Source of the DNA: Saccharofermentans sp.
Lineage (GTDB): Bacteria > Bacillota > Clostridia > Saccharofermentanales > Saccharofermentanaceae
Length of the DNA stretch: 64,000 nucleotides
NCBI GenBank assembly: GCA_016292135.1
Contig: JAEFAZ010000004.1
Coordinates: 62,001-126,000 of the forward strand
Reading direction: 5' to 3'
How positions within the stretch are numbered: the stretch's first letter is position 1; every line of letters begins with the position of its first letter. This document shows positions 11,415 to 19,464 of this stretch, piece by piece. Under the pieces are notes generated by a model. That model searched no databases. It had not been told where the DNA came from and was given only the letters and a program-made list of their open reading frames with translations. Made by a program: the position numbers and the translations under genes.

Positions 11415-11442
11415 TATAAAGGCCCGCATCTTTGTGCGGGCC
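11415..11442 (-). terminator. Terminator after the 57-residue protein
   Basis: GGCCCGCA / TGCGGGCC stem (8 bp, 6-base loop). Read on the minus strand it is followed by TTTATAGG. It ends the small gene at 11473-11646. Confidence 0.7.
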
Positions 11443-11472
11443 TCCCTGTCTTCTTATAGTCTTACAAGATCA

Positions 11473-11646
11473 TCAGTTTCCAAGCATCTTGGAAAGGTCT
11501 GCTGCAGAAGGTACATCTACCTTCGTCTTATCCTCGATGGTGTCTGCTACCTTCTCGTAGACTGCATTAGCCTGCTCGTTGTTAGCTACCTGCTCGAGTG
11601 CGTCACTTGCGCCTTCCTTGATCTTGTTGATGTCGGGCATGTCCAT
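11473..11646 (-). CDS. Small acidic protein of unknown function (57 residues)
   Basis: The minus strand from ATG 11646 reads MDMPDINKIKEGASDALEQV, then ANNEQANAVYEKVADTIEDK, ending in LSKMLGN. GGGAGGAT lies 6 bases before the ATG and a terminator follows the stop, so it looks like a real monocistronic gene. The composition is acidic and predicted fully helical, with no cysteine, signal peptide or membrane segment. I do not recognise the family; the helical, charged make-up recalls small stress-type or CsbD-like proteins, but that is only an impression. Confidence 0.7.
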   Translation of the reverse strand: MDMPDINKIKEGASDALEQVANNEQANAVYEKVADTIEDKTKVDVPSAADLSKMLGN

Positions 11647-11709
11647 AGTTGTATCCTCCCATATAAAAGATTGATAGCCTGATTATATCACAGACGGGTC
11701 GCCTTGTTA

Positions 11710-12714
11710 TCAAATCTCACACACCACGATCTCCGGGAAATCGTTGATCCTGAAAGGAAAGATGCTGTTTCCGAGACCCCGGCTTATGACCATCTTTGTG
11801 CCTCCCTCCTGAACGATCCCGGATGCATACTTTGGGAAAAGCCACTGGTCAGGTGCTGCGAGGGGACCTATGCCAGGCAGGACGATCTGTCCTCCGTGAG
11901 CGTGCCCAGCGAAAACGATATCCGCACCAGCCGCCGAGTAGTTGGAGATATACTGCGGTTCATGGGCGAGCACGACCTTCTTCAGGTCAGATCCGTTCTC
12001 TTCTTCCGCCTGCTTAACAAGAGCTGTCAATGTGTTATCCTCAAGCGAATAATCCTCAAGTCCGATGAGAACGAACTTCGACCCTTCCTTTTCGACGACC
12101 TCGTAAGAATTCGACAGGACCTTCACCCCAGCAGAAGCAAGACCGTCTATGAGCTTAAAATAGTTATCCTCCGACAGCCTGTATTCATGGTTGCCGGTAA
12201 CAAAATAAGTATCTGCGATCTTGGCAAGTTCGCCTGCGGTATAAAGAGCTGAACCTATATCAGTATGAGTTGAATCGGCTATGTCGCCCGTAAGGACGAT
12301 GATGTCAGGATCGAGTGCTTTGGTCTCGCGGGTGATCCTGTCCTTATCCCACATGATGTTCATGTTGTGAAGGTCCGATATCTGGACCACTCTCACCCCC
12401 ACGGAAGTACCGGTATCATAATGCGTGATCACAAGATGATTATTCTGGTAAGTCAGGAAGATGCAAAGGAAGATATACCAAACGCAGAAGAAAGGGATCC
12501 AGATCCTGAACTTGTTTTTCCTCGTCTTGTGGCGGCATAAGATCATGCCGAGAAGACAGCCCCATGCTCCGCCGATAAGTGCCAGCAGGATAAGGTCTCT
12601 TTCCATGATACGGCGCCTGCCGGTCCCCGCAAAATGCTTGTCGGCAGCAAAGGCCGCGAAGCCCGCAAGGTTAGTCAGGATAAACCATATTACAGCAAAC
12701 TGCCAAAACTGCAT
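11710..12714 (-). CDS. DUF1294 membrane domain fused to a calcineurin-like metallophosphoesterase
   Basis: About 334 residues from ATG 12714; a GTG at 12723 closer to AAGGAAGG is an alternative. The N-terminus is a DUF1294 domain: a membrane helix, then AADKHFAGTGRRRIMERDLI, LLALIGGAWGCLLGMILCRH and KTRKNKF, then another helix. From ~residue 100 there is a metallophosphoesterase: VQISDLHN, LTGDIADS, TGNHEYRL, LAHEP and FAGHAHGGQI supply the metal-binding Asp, His and Asn. The order matches YkuE-type enzymes, which act outside the membrane on lipid or nucleotide phosphates. Joining it to DUF1294 is unusual. It is monocistronic and divergent from the MFS gene. Confidence 0.85.
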   Translation of the reverse strand: MQFWQFAVIWFILTNLAGFAAFAADKHFAGTGRRRIMERDLILLALIGGAWGCLLGMILCRHKTRKNKFRIWIPFFCVWYIFLCIFLTYQNNHLVITHYDTGTSVGVRVVQISDLHNMNIMWDKDRITRETKALDPDIIVLTGDIADSTHTDIGSALYTAGELAKIADTYFVTGNHEYRLSEDNYFKLIDGLASAGVKVLSNSYEVVEKEGSKFVLIGLEDYSLEDNTLTALVKQAEEENGSDLKKVVLAHEPQYISNYSAAGADIVFAGHAHGGQIVLPGIGPLAAPDQWLFPKYASGIVQEGGTKMVISRGLGNSIFPFRINDFPEIVVCEI

Positions 12715-12837
12715 GAGATGCACTAATCCCTTCCTTAATTCTTGTGTATTATTACGCATTAAGAATAACACTATAGTGGTACCATATATACTATCAGGCG
12801 TAAAAATTCCGCAACATTCATACGAGGGGACAATCAC

Positions 12838-14043
12838 ATGAACAAATGGACGAGAGCGGCAATTCCCGCTTTGCTGATACACTGTTCGATCGGAACAGTG
12901 TATTGCTGGAGTACGTTTAAGGAAGCAATCGCAGACAGGATCGGCATGAGCACTTTCGCAGTCGGCTGGGCATTCTCACTGGCTATATTCTTCCTGGGAA
13001 TGTCAGCTGCATTCGCAGGCAAGATCGTCGAGATGAACATCCACAGATCCTCCCTTATCTCCGCCATCTGCTTTACGACGGGCATGCTCGGAACGGGCCT
13101 TACGATAAAGTTCTGCACCGGAATAGCAGCACTCATCCTCATCTACTTATTCTACGGCTGCATCATGGGTATCGGTCTGGGCATAGGATACCTGACTCCC
13201 GTTAAGACTTTAATGCTCTGGTTCAAGGACCATAAGGGCCTTGCGACGGGCATATCCATCATGGGCTTCGGTCTTGCCAAGGCAATCGCAACGCCTGTCA
13301 TGGAACTCCTGCAGAATTCATTCGGCATCTCTGCAATGTTCATCATACTGGGTTGCATCTATTTCGTCATGATGTTTGCAGGACACCTTCTCCTCAAGAA
13401 GCCTGCAGACTGGGTCGAGAGCAAAGCCGTCAACGACAGTTTCAAAGTCAGCTCGATGCTCAAGAACAAGACCTTTATCGGCATCTGGCTCATCTTCTAC
13501 ATCAACATCCACTGCGGCCTTATGCTCATCACTTATGAGAAGCAGCTCCTCAACGAGAAGTTCGCAGGTCTTGCAGTCCTCGCCGTTATCATCAGCGTCG
13601 TTCCTTCCGTGACCGCAGTATGCAACGCACTCGGACGCATAGGCTATTCCACTGTCTCCGACAAGATGAAGGACCGCGCGACTGTCTACAGCATAATCTT
13701 CATATCCTGCACAGCGATCTGCGCATTGAGCCTTGCCGCCAATTTCGGATTCATAATAATCATCCTGCTCATGATCATTAACCTTGGCTACGGCGGCGGC
13801 TTCTCTACGCTTCCCGCCCTGCTCGAATCCAGGTTCGGCATGAAGAACATTTCAAAGATCCACGGTCTCGCCCTCTCTGCATGGGCTGTTGCAGGACTTA
13901 CCGGCAACAACCTCTCCGAAGTGATCCTTTCCAACTCCGGAAAGAACTATTCCCTCATCATCGCAACTGCCATGGCTCTCTACGCCGCAGCCTGGGTGAT
14001 CTACTTCTTCATGGTCAAGGGCAAGAAGGAAGAAAAGAACTAA
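12838..14043 (+). CDS. MFS transporter, oxalate/formate antiporter (OFA)-like
   Basis: 401 residues with 12 predicted membrane segments. The start, IPALLIHCSIGTVYCWSTF, and the loop after helix 4 (GIGLGIGYLTPVKTLMLWFKDHKGLATGI) match the OFA branch of the major facilitator superfamily. These carriers exchange small organic anions, but substrate assignments inside the branch are unreliable. GAGGGGACAATCAC precedes the ATG. A 10-bp palindrome CACTATAGTG (12769-12778) lies in the divergent region upstream. A strong terminator follows the gene. Confidence 0.85.
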   Translation: MNKWTRAAIPALLIHCSIGTVYCWSTFKEAIADRIGMSTFAVGWAFSLAIFFLGMSAAFAGKIVEMNIHRSSLISAICFTTGMLGTGLTIKFCTGIAALILIYLFYGCIMGIGLGIGYLTPVKTLMLWFKDHKGLATGISIMGFGLAKAIATPVMELLQNSFGISAMFIILGCIYFVMMFAGHLLLKKPADWVESKAVNDSFKVSSMLKNKTFIGIWLIFYINIHCGLMLITYEKQLLNEKFAGLAVLAVIISVVPSVTAVCNALGRIGYSTVSDKMKDRATVYSIIFISCTAICALSLAANFGFIIIILLMIINLGYGGGFSTLPALLESRFGMKNISKIHGLALSAWAVAGLTGNNLSEVILSNSGKNYSLIIATAMALYAAAWVIYFFMVKGKKEEKN

Positions 14044-14070
14044 GATCAACACGGGTCATATGAAAGAATT

Positions 14071-14102
14071 AAAAGGACTTCAGACTGAAGTCCTTTTTTT
14101 TC
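14071..14102 (+). terminator. Rho-independent terminator after the MFS gene
   Basis: AAAAGGACTTCAG-act-(CT)GAAGTCCTTTTTTTT: a long perfect stem followed by eight T on the plus strand. Confidence 0.93.
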
Positions 14103-14132
14103 GGAAACTTTTCGAAGATAATGACAAATAGA

Positions 14133-14161
14133 AAAGAGTCGCCTCGGCACGACGACTCTTT
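14133..14161 (-). terminator. Hairpin, probable terminator of the short minus-strand unit
   Basis: AAAGAGTCG pairs with CGACTCTTT (9 bp, 11-base loop). On the minus strand it is followed by TTCTATTT, a weak U tract. It would end the unit that starts near 14355. Confidence 0.55.
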
Positions 14162-14186
14162 GTTGACTGTTAATCGGTTATCTGAC

Positions 14187-14320
14187 GATAACCTCCTCCA
14201 AACTTGAAAAAACCTTAGAAAAAAACGAATCCGGAGGAGATACCATCATGCGATCCGCGGGACATGAGGCCCATTACGGATCGATCTTCAATCTGTCCCA
14301 TCGGAATCACCTCCTCCAAA
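14187..14320 (-). other. Two strong Shine-Dalgarno segments around an anti-SD segment
   Basis: On the minus strand TTTGGAGGAGGTGAT (14320-14306) and TTTGGAGGAGGTTAT (14203-14189) are near-identical. Between them TCTCCTCC (14240-14233) can pair, with one G-U, to GGAGGAGG of either copy. The second copy is itself in a hairpin, GGTTATC-gtca-GATAACC. This suggests a structured leader or small RNA in a 466-base gap that otherwise holds no sizeable gene. Confidence 0.5.
14215..14301 (-). CDS. Possible 28-residue peptide
   Basis: The minus strand from ATG 14301 reads MGQIEDRSVMGLMSRGSHDG and ends in ISSGFVFF before TAA. Its ribosome site, GGAGGAGGTGATTCC, is close to a perfect match to the 16S tail, and a TATAAT lies at 14367-14362. 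The peptide is unlike any family I know and may be a leader peptide rather than a functional product. Confidence 0.4.
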   Translation of the reverse strand: MGQIEDRSVMGLMSRGSHDGISSGFVFF

Positions 14321-14361
14321 CAAACTCAATATCTTCAAGCGGGTACTTACTTGATAGTTTT

Positions 14362-14367
14362 ATTATA
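14362..14367 (-). promoter_or_regulatory. Probable -10 of the short minus-strand unit
   Basis: TATAAT on the minus strand; transcription would start near 14355, ~53 bases before the peptide ATG at 14301. The -35 is weak. Confidence 0.4.
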
Positions 14368-14471
14368 TTCCAGGCTCTTGTAAACGGGTTGAACAAAAGA
14401 TTAATAATATGTGTATCTCCAACCCTGATTGTGATTAGATTGTGTCAATAAAGAAAGATTATGGCAGTCAA

Positions 14472-14480
14472 TGCTATAAT
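14472..14480 (+). promoter_or_regulatory. Extended -10 promoter of glycerate kinase
   Basis: TGCTATAAT: a consensus -10 with the TG extension, 30 bases before the glxK ATG. No good -35. Confidence 0.6.
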
Positions 14481-14509
14481 CCAATCAGATCAGGACCAAA
14501 GGAGTGCCC

Positions 14510-15598
14510 ATGAAGATCGTTATCGCAATGGATTCGTTCAAAGGCAGCATGACTTCTCTTGAAGCGGGAAATGCCGCAAAAGAAGGCATCCTCCGTTCAT
14601 GCCCTGATGCCGAACTAAAGGTGCTGCCTCTTGCCGACGGAGGCGAAGGAACCATCGATGCGATCGCTCCATTCATGGAAGGCGAACGGTGCGAGCTTAA
14701 AGTCAGAGGACCCCTGGGTGATCCGGTTGACTCATACTATCTCTTTTCGAAAAAAGACAGAACCGCTTATATCGAAATGGCAAAAGCGTCCGGCCTGACC
14801 CTCGTCCCTCCCGAAAAAAGAAACCCTTACGAAGCGACAACATACGGGACAGGAGAACTGATAAGGGATGCGATCGAAAGAGGCTCCGACAGGATAGTCA
14901 TCTTCATGGGCGGCAGCGCCACCAACGACGGCGGGACAGGGATGCTTAAGGCTCTGGGATGCTCCTTTAAAGACAAGGACGGCAAAGAGACAGCTGCAGG
15001 CGCGACAGGCCTTAAAGATCTTCATTCCATAGATACAAGCTCTTTGAAGGGCCGGGATATAGAGATCCTGGCAGCGACCGATGTAACGAGCCCCCTGTGC
15101 GGTAAGGACGGCGCAAGCTTCGTTTACGGCCCTCAGAAGGGTGCTTCACACGACATGGCCTGCAAGATGGATTCCTGGCTCATGTCTTTCGCAAAGATCA
15201 TCGATGCCGATCCTTTTGAATCGGGAACAGGAGCTGCAGGGGGCTTAAGCTTTGCCCTCAGGAATTTTCTTAACGCTAAGATAGTATCAGGCGCGGAACT
15301 GGTCACGGAGACAACGGAACTCGAAAAACATATCAAGGACTGCGATATCGTGATAACAGGCGAAGGCAGGATGGACGGGCAGACACTTAACGGCAAGGCG
15401 CCATTCAGAGTGCTGCAGCTGGCTGCAAGATACGGCAAACCCGTATACGGGATCACAGGCACTTTATCTGATGAAGCTGATGCACTGACCGATGCGGGAT
15501 TCAGCAAGATCATCCCGCTGACAGATCCGGCAATGGAAAAAGACAAAGCTCAAAGAAGCGTCAGCCTGACCTTATCCCGTTTATTCGAAAAGACATAA
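14510..15598 (+). CDS. glxK: Glycerate kinase (GlxK/GarK family)
   Basis: 362 residues from the ATG at 14510 (AAAGGAG five bases before); a GTG two codons earlier lies too close to the ribosome site. The start MKIVIAMDSFKGSMTSLEAG and the motifs VLPLADGGEGTIDA, EMAKASGL, GTGELIRDA, FMGGSATNDGGTGML, GTGAAGGLSFAL and ITGEGRMDGQTLNGKAP are the whole signature of the bacterial glycerate 2-kinase family (PF02595). It phosphorylates D-glycerate with ATP and feeds lower glycolysis. It is monocistronic. Confidence 0.95.
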   Translation: MKIVIAMDSFKGSMTSLEAGNAAKEGILRSCPDAELKVLPLADGGEGTIDAIAPFMEGERCELKVRGPLGDPVDSYYLFSKKDRTAYIEMAKASGLTLVPPEKRNPYEATTYGTGELIRDAIERGSDRIVIFMGGSATNDGGTGMLKALGCSFKDKDGKETAAGATGLKDLHSIDTSSLKGRDIEILAATDVTSPLCGKDGASFVYGPQKGASHDMACKMDSWLMSFAKIIDADPFESGTGAAGGLSFALRNFLNAKIVSGAELVTETTELEKHIKDCDIVITGEGRMDGQTLNGKAPFRVLQLAARYGKPVYGITGTLSDEADALTDAGFSKIIPLTDPAMEKDKAQRSVSLTLSRLFEKT

Positions 15599-15622
15599 AA
15601 AGACCGCCCCGAAGGGCGGTCT
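15594..15622 (-). terminator. Terminator of the large SLH gene
   Basis: AGACCGCCC / GGGCGGTCT stem with a tetraloop. On the minus strand it is followed by TTTTTATG. It may also serve glxK from the other side, though the plus-strand tail is not U-rich. Confidence 0.88.
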
Positions 15623-15645
15623 GTTCATCTCAGTCTTTCAGCTGA

Positions 15646-18600
15646 TCAGCCTTTACCGTTTACGAACTTGTCGTACTTATAAAGGAATGTAACCATCTGA
15701 CGTCTTGCGCACTTACCTGAAGGCTTGAAGGTTCCGTCTTTGTAACCTGCAACGATCTTCTGATTGGATGCCCAGATAACTGCTTCGTAGTAGTACTGTC
15801 CCTTCTTAACATCGGAGAAAGGATTCTTTGCATCACCTATTGCGGGCTTTCCTGCCATTCTCCAGAGGAATGTAACCGTCTGGGCTCTCGTACACACGCC
15901 GGCAGGTCCGAACTTGGTCTTGGATGTACCTGTCGTGATGCCCTGCTCTACCGCCCAGAGAACTGCATTGTAGTAGTAGTCACTCTTCTTGATGTCAGTA
16001 AATGCAGTCGTCGTTGACTTCGGCTTGGGGCTGCCGTTGAGCCTCCAGAGGAATGTAACCATCTGAGCTCTCGTACAGTCATTGTCAGGCTTGAACTTGG
16101 TCTGGTTGTCGTAACCCTTGACTACGCCCAGTCCGGACAGATAGTAGGTAGGCTCATACCAGAAATCAGAGGACTTGATAACATCCTTATAGAGTACCTG
16201 GATGGTGAAAGTCTTGGTCTCACCCTTATACTTGTAGGTAATGGTGGCAGAACCGGCCTGCTTGCCTGTGATCTTGCCGTTGCTGTCGACCGTGGCGATA
16301 GTCTTGTCGGAGGAACTCCAATCAGTTGCATCTTTGACATTAGATTCAAAAGTCTTGCTGCATGCGACGGATGCAGTAACGATCTTAAAGGTCTTTGTTA
16401 TGGAATGCTTATACTTTCCGACACCGGTAATGGTGAGGGAAGCTGTTCCGACCTTGTCGTTATCCTTGAGTTCACCGGTAAATTCTTCCTTACCTTTAAG
16501 CTGTGTGCCGTTCAATACTACGGAGATATTGGGGTGTACGGGAATACCTACATAAGGATATTCTTTATGCTCGAAGCCGACACTGGCATTCTTGATCGAA
16601 GTCTTTGAAGTATCTTCAGCGATCTTTACGGTAATGCACTTTGCTGCACTGTCACTGTAATTTGAATCTCCTTCTGCCTTATACCAGACATAGTATGTTC
16701 CGCCTTCACTTGCCGTAGGAACGGATGTCGTCCAGCCGGACTTGGGAGCTGTCTTGGCATCCTTGCCGAGAGCGTACTTCAAGGTACCGTTCTTTGCTGT
16801 ACCTGCACTGACGAGTGCCAGATCTGTGCCGTTTTCCTTAAGGCCGGTCTTAGCGGCGGGAGCCTTGGAAACTTCTGCCTGACCCATGGCGATCTTCACC
16901 GTGATGCACTTAGCTGCAATGCCTGTGATGTTGTCATTGCCTTCAACCTTGTACCATACATAGTATGTTCCTGCATCCTTTCCGGTGGGAACGGAAGTTG
17001 TCCAGCCGGATGTCGGGGCTGTCTTGGAATCCTTGCCGGCTGCATACATCAAAGTGCCTGCAGTAGCGGTACCCGTGCTTACAAGAGCCTGATCCGCTTT
17101 ATTGTAGGTCAGAGACTTAGCTTCAGGTGTCTTTGACAGGGTTGCCTTGGCCTTGGCGATCTTTACAGAAACACAAGCGGGTTCAACGCCGCTGTAGTTG
17201 CTGCCGCCAGCGACCTTGTACCATACATAGTATGTCTTGGCATCTTTGCCTGAGGGAATGCTCGTGGACCATCCGGATGTAGGAGCAGTCTTGTTATCGG
17301 ACCCGAGCGCATACTGCATTGTTCCGTTTGTTGCTTCTCCCTTATCTACAAGAGCCTGATCAGCACCTGTATAGGTGAGATCCTTGGCGGCAGGTGCCTT
17401 TGTCAGGGAAGAATCGCCCTTGGCGACCGTGATTGTGATGACCTTGCTTGCTTCCTTATAGGAAGGTGTAGCTGCTGCTTTGACCGTGATCTCGGCAGAA
17501 CCGGCGGCCTTACCTGTGATCTCGAACTTGTTCGTACCTTCAACCTTCTTATAGTCCACTACTCCGGTGTTGCCCGTAACGGAAATTGCACCCTGTGCAG
17601 CGGGTTCGATCTGGATCTTGTCTCCGACCTTGATCGTATAAGAACTCTCTACGCCCGTGATGGTCTGATCCTGCTTTGCAGCTGTCCTGACGGTACCCGA
17701 GAAAGTAAGAAGATTACTAACAAAATCATTCTTGCCTACAGTATAAGTCGTGCCGTTGACAGTCAAAGTAACATCGGAAGATCCTGCCGGGAAGATATAG
17801 GTATCGTCCTTGGGAGCGAACTTGATCGTATATCCGATATCCATGTCACCTTCGACCGGATTGGCAGTAGTCGTATACTTTGCTTCCGAGATCACATAGT
17901 TGGCATCAGCATCCTCTATTGTGCATTCAACGGAACCATCCGCAGTAACGCTTGATCCGATCTGAGGAACGGGAACGGTAACATTGATCGATTCAATGGA
18001 CTTGTAGGGCGACGGGAACTGGACTTTCTTATATGTGAGAGTCTGTCCTGATTCACTGGGATTAATAGTTTTACCAATAGTGGTCGGATTAGTTGACGTC
18101 CATCCCATACCGGCTTCCTTGTTCTTGACCTTGCCGTTTATAGCTTTGCCATTGCCGCTTGCCGTAAATGAGCCGCTGGATATGGTAAATGTACTGCTTT
18201 CTGCGGTAAGGTTGATACCGTAACAGCTAGAAGCCGTTCCGGTAGCAACGGCATTCAGGACGCCGTTAGCTTCCAGCGTTCCCGTCTCACAGGTAAGAGC
18301 GGAATTAACGCCCTTCAGATCCAGGCTGCCGCCTCTCTGTGTAAAGCGAGTAGCCACAACGGCTGATACACCGTCATTGTCAGTTTCAACGCTGATATCA
18401 CAAGCGATCGTAGTGATCTGAGTGCCGGATGATGCAGCATATATTCCGATCCCCGATGCTTTTATGCTAAGGGAACCGGGATTATTATTGTCTAACATAA
18501 ATGTTACGTCTGCCTGTGTGGAAACAAAGCCGTCAACTTCATCTGTACTTTCCGGATCTGTGACATCTATGGAGTTATCACCGATCAGAATAACATTCAG

Positions 18601-18882
18601 ACTCTTTGTTCCCGTATATTTGACCGTATCGGTGAAAGTCGCATCTTTTAAAGTCAGTTTGCTGACGGAACCGGAGTCATCAAAAACAAATGAATCCGTT
18701 GCCTCTCCGCCGAAAGATGACATATTTTCATAAGTAACCTGTTCTGCACCTACGTAAAGAGGATACCCCTGCTCATCATCTGCGAAAACCGTAAAACTCA
18801 TTCCGGAGAATACGCTCAACATCATCGCAAGGCTCAGGAGCCCGCTCGTCAGTTTCTTTCCTTTTCCTCTACCTATACCCAT
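15646..18882 (-). CDS. Large secreted surface protein with repeats and three SLH domains
   Basis: 1078 residues. A signal peptide (1-34, ending TVFADD) is followed by a Ser/Thr/Gly/Asn-rich region (~70-250) with short repeating strands resembling a beta-helix. A BIG2-type bacterial Ig domain lies at ~405-487. Three ~85-residue repeats (492-578, 580-665, 669-755) share TAPTSGW, TYYVWYK and (A)KCITVKIA. A second BIG2-like domain is at ~838-897. Three SLH domains (~899-1074) carry FWYEPTYYL, CTRAQMVTFLWR and YYYEAVIWA. The SLH part should bind wall polymer, leaving the rest outside. The last ~180 residues closely resemble those of the protein at 45824. AAAGGAGG precedes the ATG. Confidence 0.88.
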   Translation of the reverse strand: MGIGRGKGKKLTSGLLSLAMMLSVFSGMSFTVFADDEQGYPLYVGAEQVTYENMSSFGGEATDSFVFDDSGSVSKLTLKDATFTDTVKYTGTKSLNVILIGDNSIDVTDPESTDEVDGFVSTQADVTFMLDNNNPGSLSIKASGIGIYAASSGTQITTIACDISVETDNDGVSAVVATRFTQRGGSLDLKGVNSALTCETGTLEANGVLNAVATGTASSCYGINLTAESSTFTISSGSFTASGNGKAINGKVKNKEAGMGWTSTNPTTIGKTINPSESGQTLTYKKVQFPSPYKSIESINVTVPVPQIGSSVTADGSVECTIEDADANYVISEAKYTTTANPVEGDMDIGYTIKFAPKDDTYIFPAGSSDVTLTVNGTTYTVGKNDFVSNLLTFSGTVRTAAKQDQTITGVESSYTIKVGDKIQIEPAAQGAISVTGNTGVVDYKKVEGTNKFEITGKAAGSAEITVKAAATPSYKEASKVITITVAKGDSSLTKAPAAKDLTYTGADQALVDKGEATNGTMQYALGSDNKTAPTSGWSTSIPSGKDAKTYYVWYKVAGGSNYSGVEPACVSVKIAKAKATLSKTPEAKSLTYNKADQALVSTGTATAGTLMYAAGKDSKTAPTSGWTTSVPTGKDAGTYYVWYKVEGNDNITGIAAKCITVKIAMGQAEVSKAPAAKTGLKENGTDLALVSAGTAKNGTLKYALGKDAKTAPKSGWTTSVPTASEGGTYYVWYKAEGDSNYSDSAAKCITVKIAEDTSKTSIKNASVGFEHKEYPYVGIPVHPNISVVLNGTQLKGKEEFTGELKDNDKVGTASLTITGVGKYKHSITKTFKIVTASVACSKTFESNVKDATDWSSSDKTIATVDSNGKITGKQAGSATITYKYKGETKTFTIQVLYKDVIKSSDFWYEPTYYLSGLGVVKGYDNQTKFKPDNDCTRAQMVTFLWRLNGSPKPKSTTTAFTDIKKSDYYYNAVLWAVEQGITTGTSKTKFGPAGVCTRAQTVTFLWRMAGKPAIGDAKNPFSDVKKGQYYYEAVIWASNQKIVAGYKDGTFKPSGKCARRQMVTFLYKYDKFVNGKG

Positions 18883-19003
18883 AAATCATGCCTCCTTTAT
18901 TCCGGGAATCTGACCCTTCCGGGACCCTGTCCCATATTCAGCAATATGCTATATTTTATCATTTTTTAATAAGATATGCCACGGTAACAGGAACGGCCGC
19001 CTG

Positions 19004-19462
19004 TCAGGTAAGGCGGTCGATCATGGACTTGTAGCTTTTGGAGATGTGGAGCCCCGAACTCTTGAACTGGGGTATGTAACCTTCGTAGAAGATATATTTG
19101 GCAAGGTCCGGATATGACAGGGATGCTATCTCATCAAGGACTTTGAGCTCGTTGTCCGCCATCATGGAGAGAAGGGCAGAGATGCTCTGTTTGCCTTCGG
19201 ATTTCTTATTTTCGATGCAGGCCGTGCGGTAGGGATTGTCAGAATCCATGACGGCCTTCTTTACGCATTCCGAAAAATCACCGTCCGAAGATATCGTATA
19301 CACTTCGCCGACGAATTCCGAATAGGCTTCGATTATCGATTCCTGGGACACACCGACCTCATCGACAGCCTCAAGAAAGCTTACAAGGCTGATAAAGGGT
19401 TCTTTGGTCCTGACATCGCGGAAGATCGCGAGCGAATTGATCTTGCTCAAAAGTTCAGACAT
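19004..19462 (-). CDS. Unrecognised soluble protein (152 residues)
   Basis: Starts at ATG 19462 (GAGGAGGTATAGGC before it), two bases after the stop of the preceding gene, so the ribosome site lies inside the end of that gene and the two are coupled. MSELLSKINSLAIFRDVRTK opens an all-helical, acidic protein with no membrane segment or signal. Near the C-terminus are DLAKYIFYEGYIPQFKSSGL and HISKSYKSMIDRL. I do not recognise it. It is the last gene of the purF-led group. Confidence 0.6.
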   Translation of the reverse strand: MSELLSKINSLAIFRDVRTKEPFISLVSFLEAVDEVGVSQESIIEAYSEFVGEVYTISSDGDFSECVKKAVMDSDNPYRTACIENKKSEGKQSISALLSMMADNELKVLDEIASLSYPDLAKYIFYEGYIPQFKSSGLHISKSYKSMIDRLT

Positions 19463-19464
19463 GC

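Noticed and set aside
14248..14451. 67-residue frame on the plus strand behind GGAGGAG
   Set aside because: The GGAGGAG is the complement of the anti-SD segment of the minus-strand unit; the peptide has no domain and no promoter.
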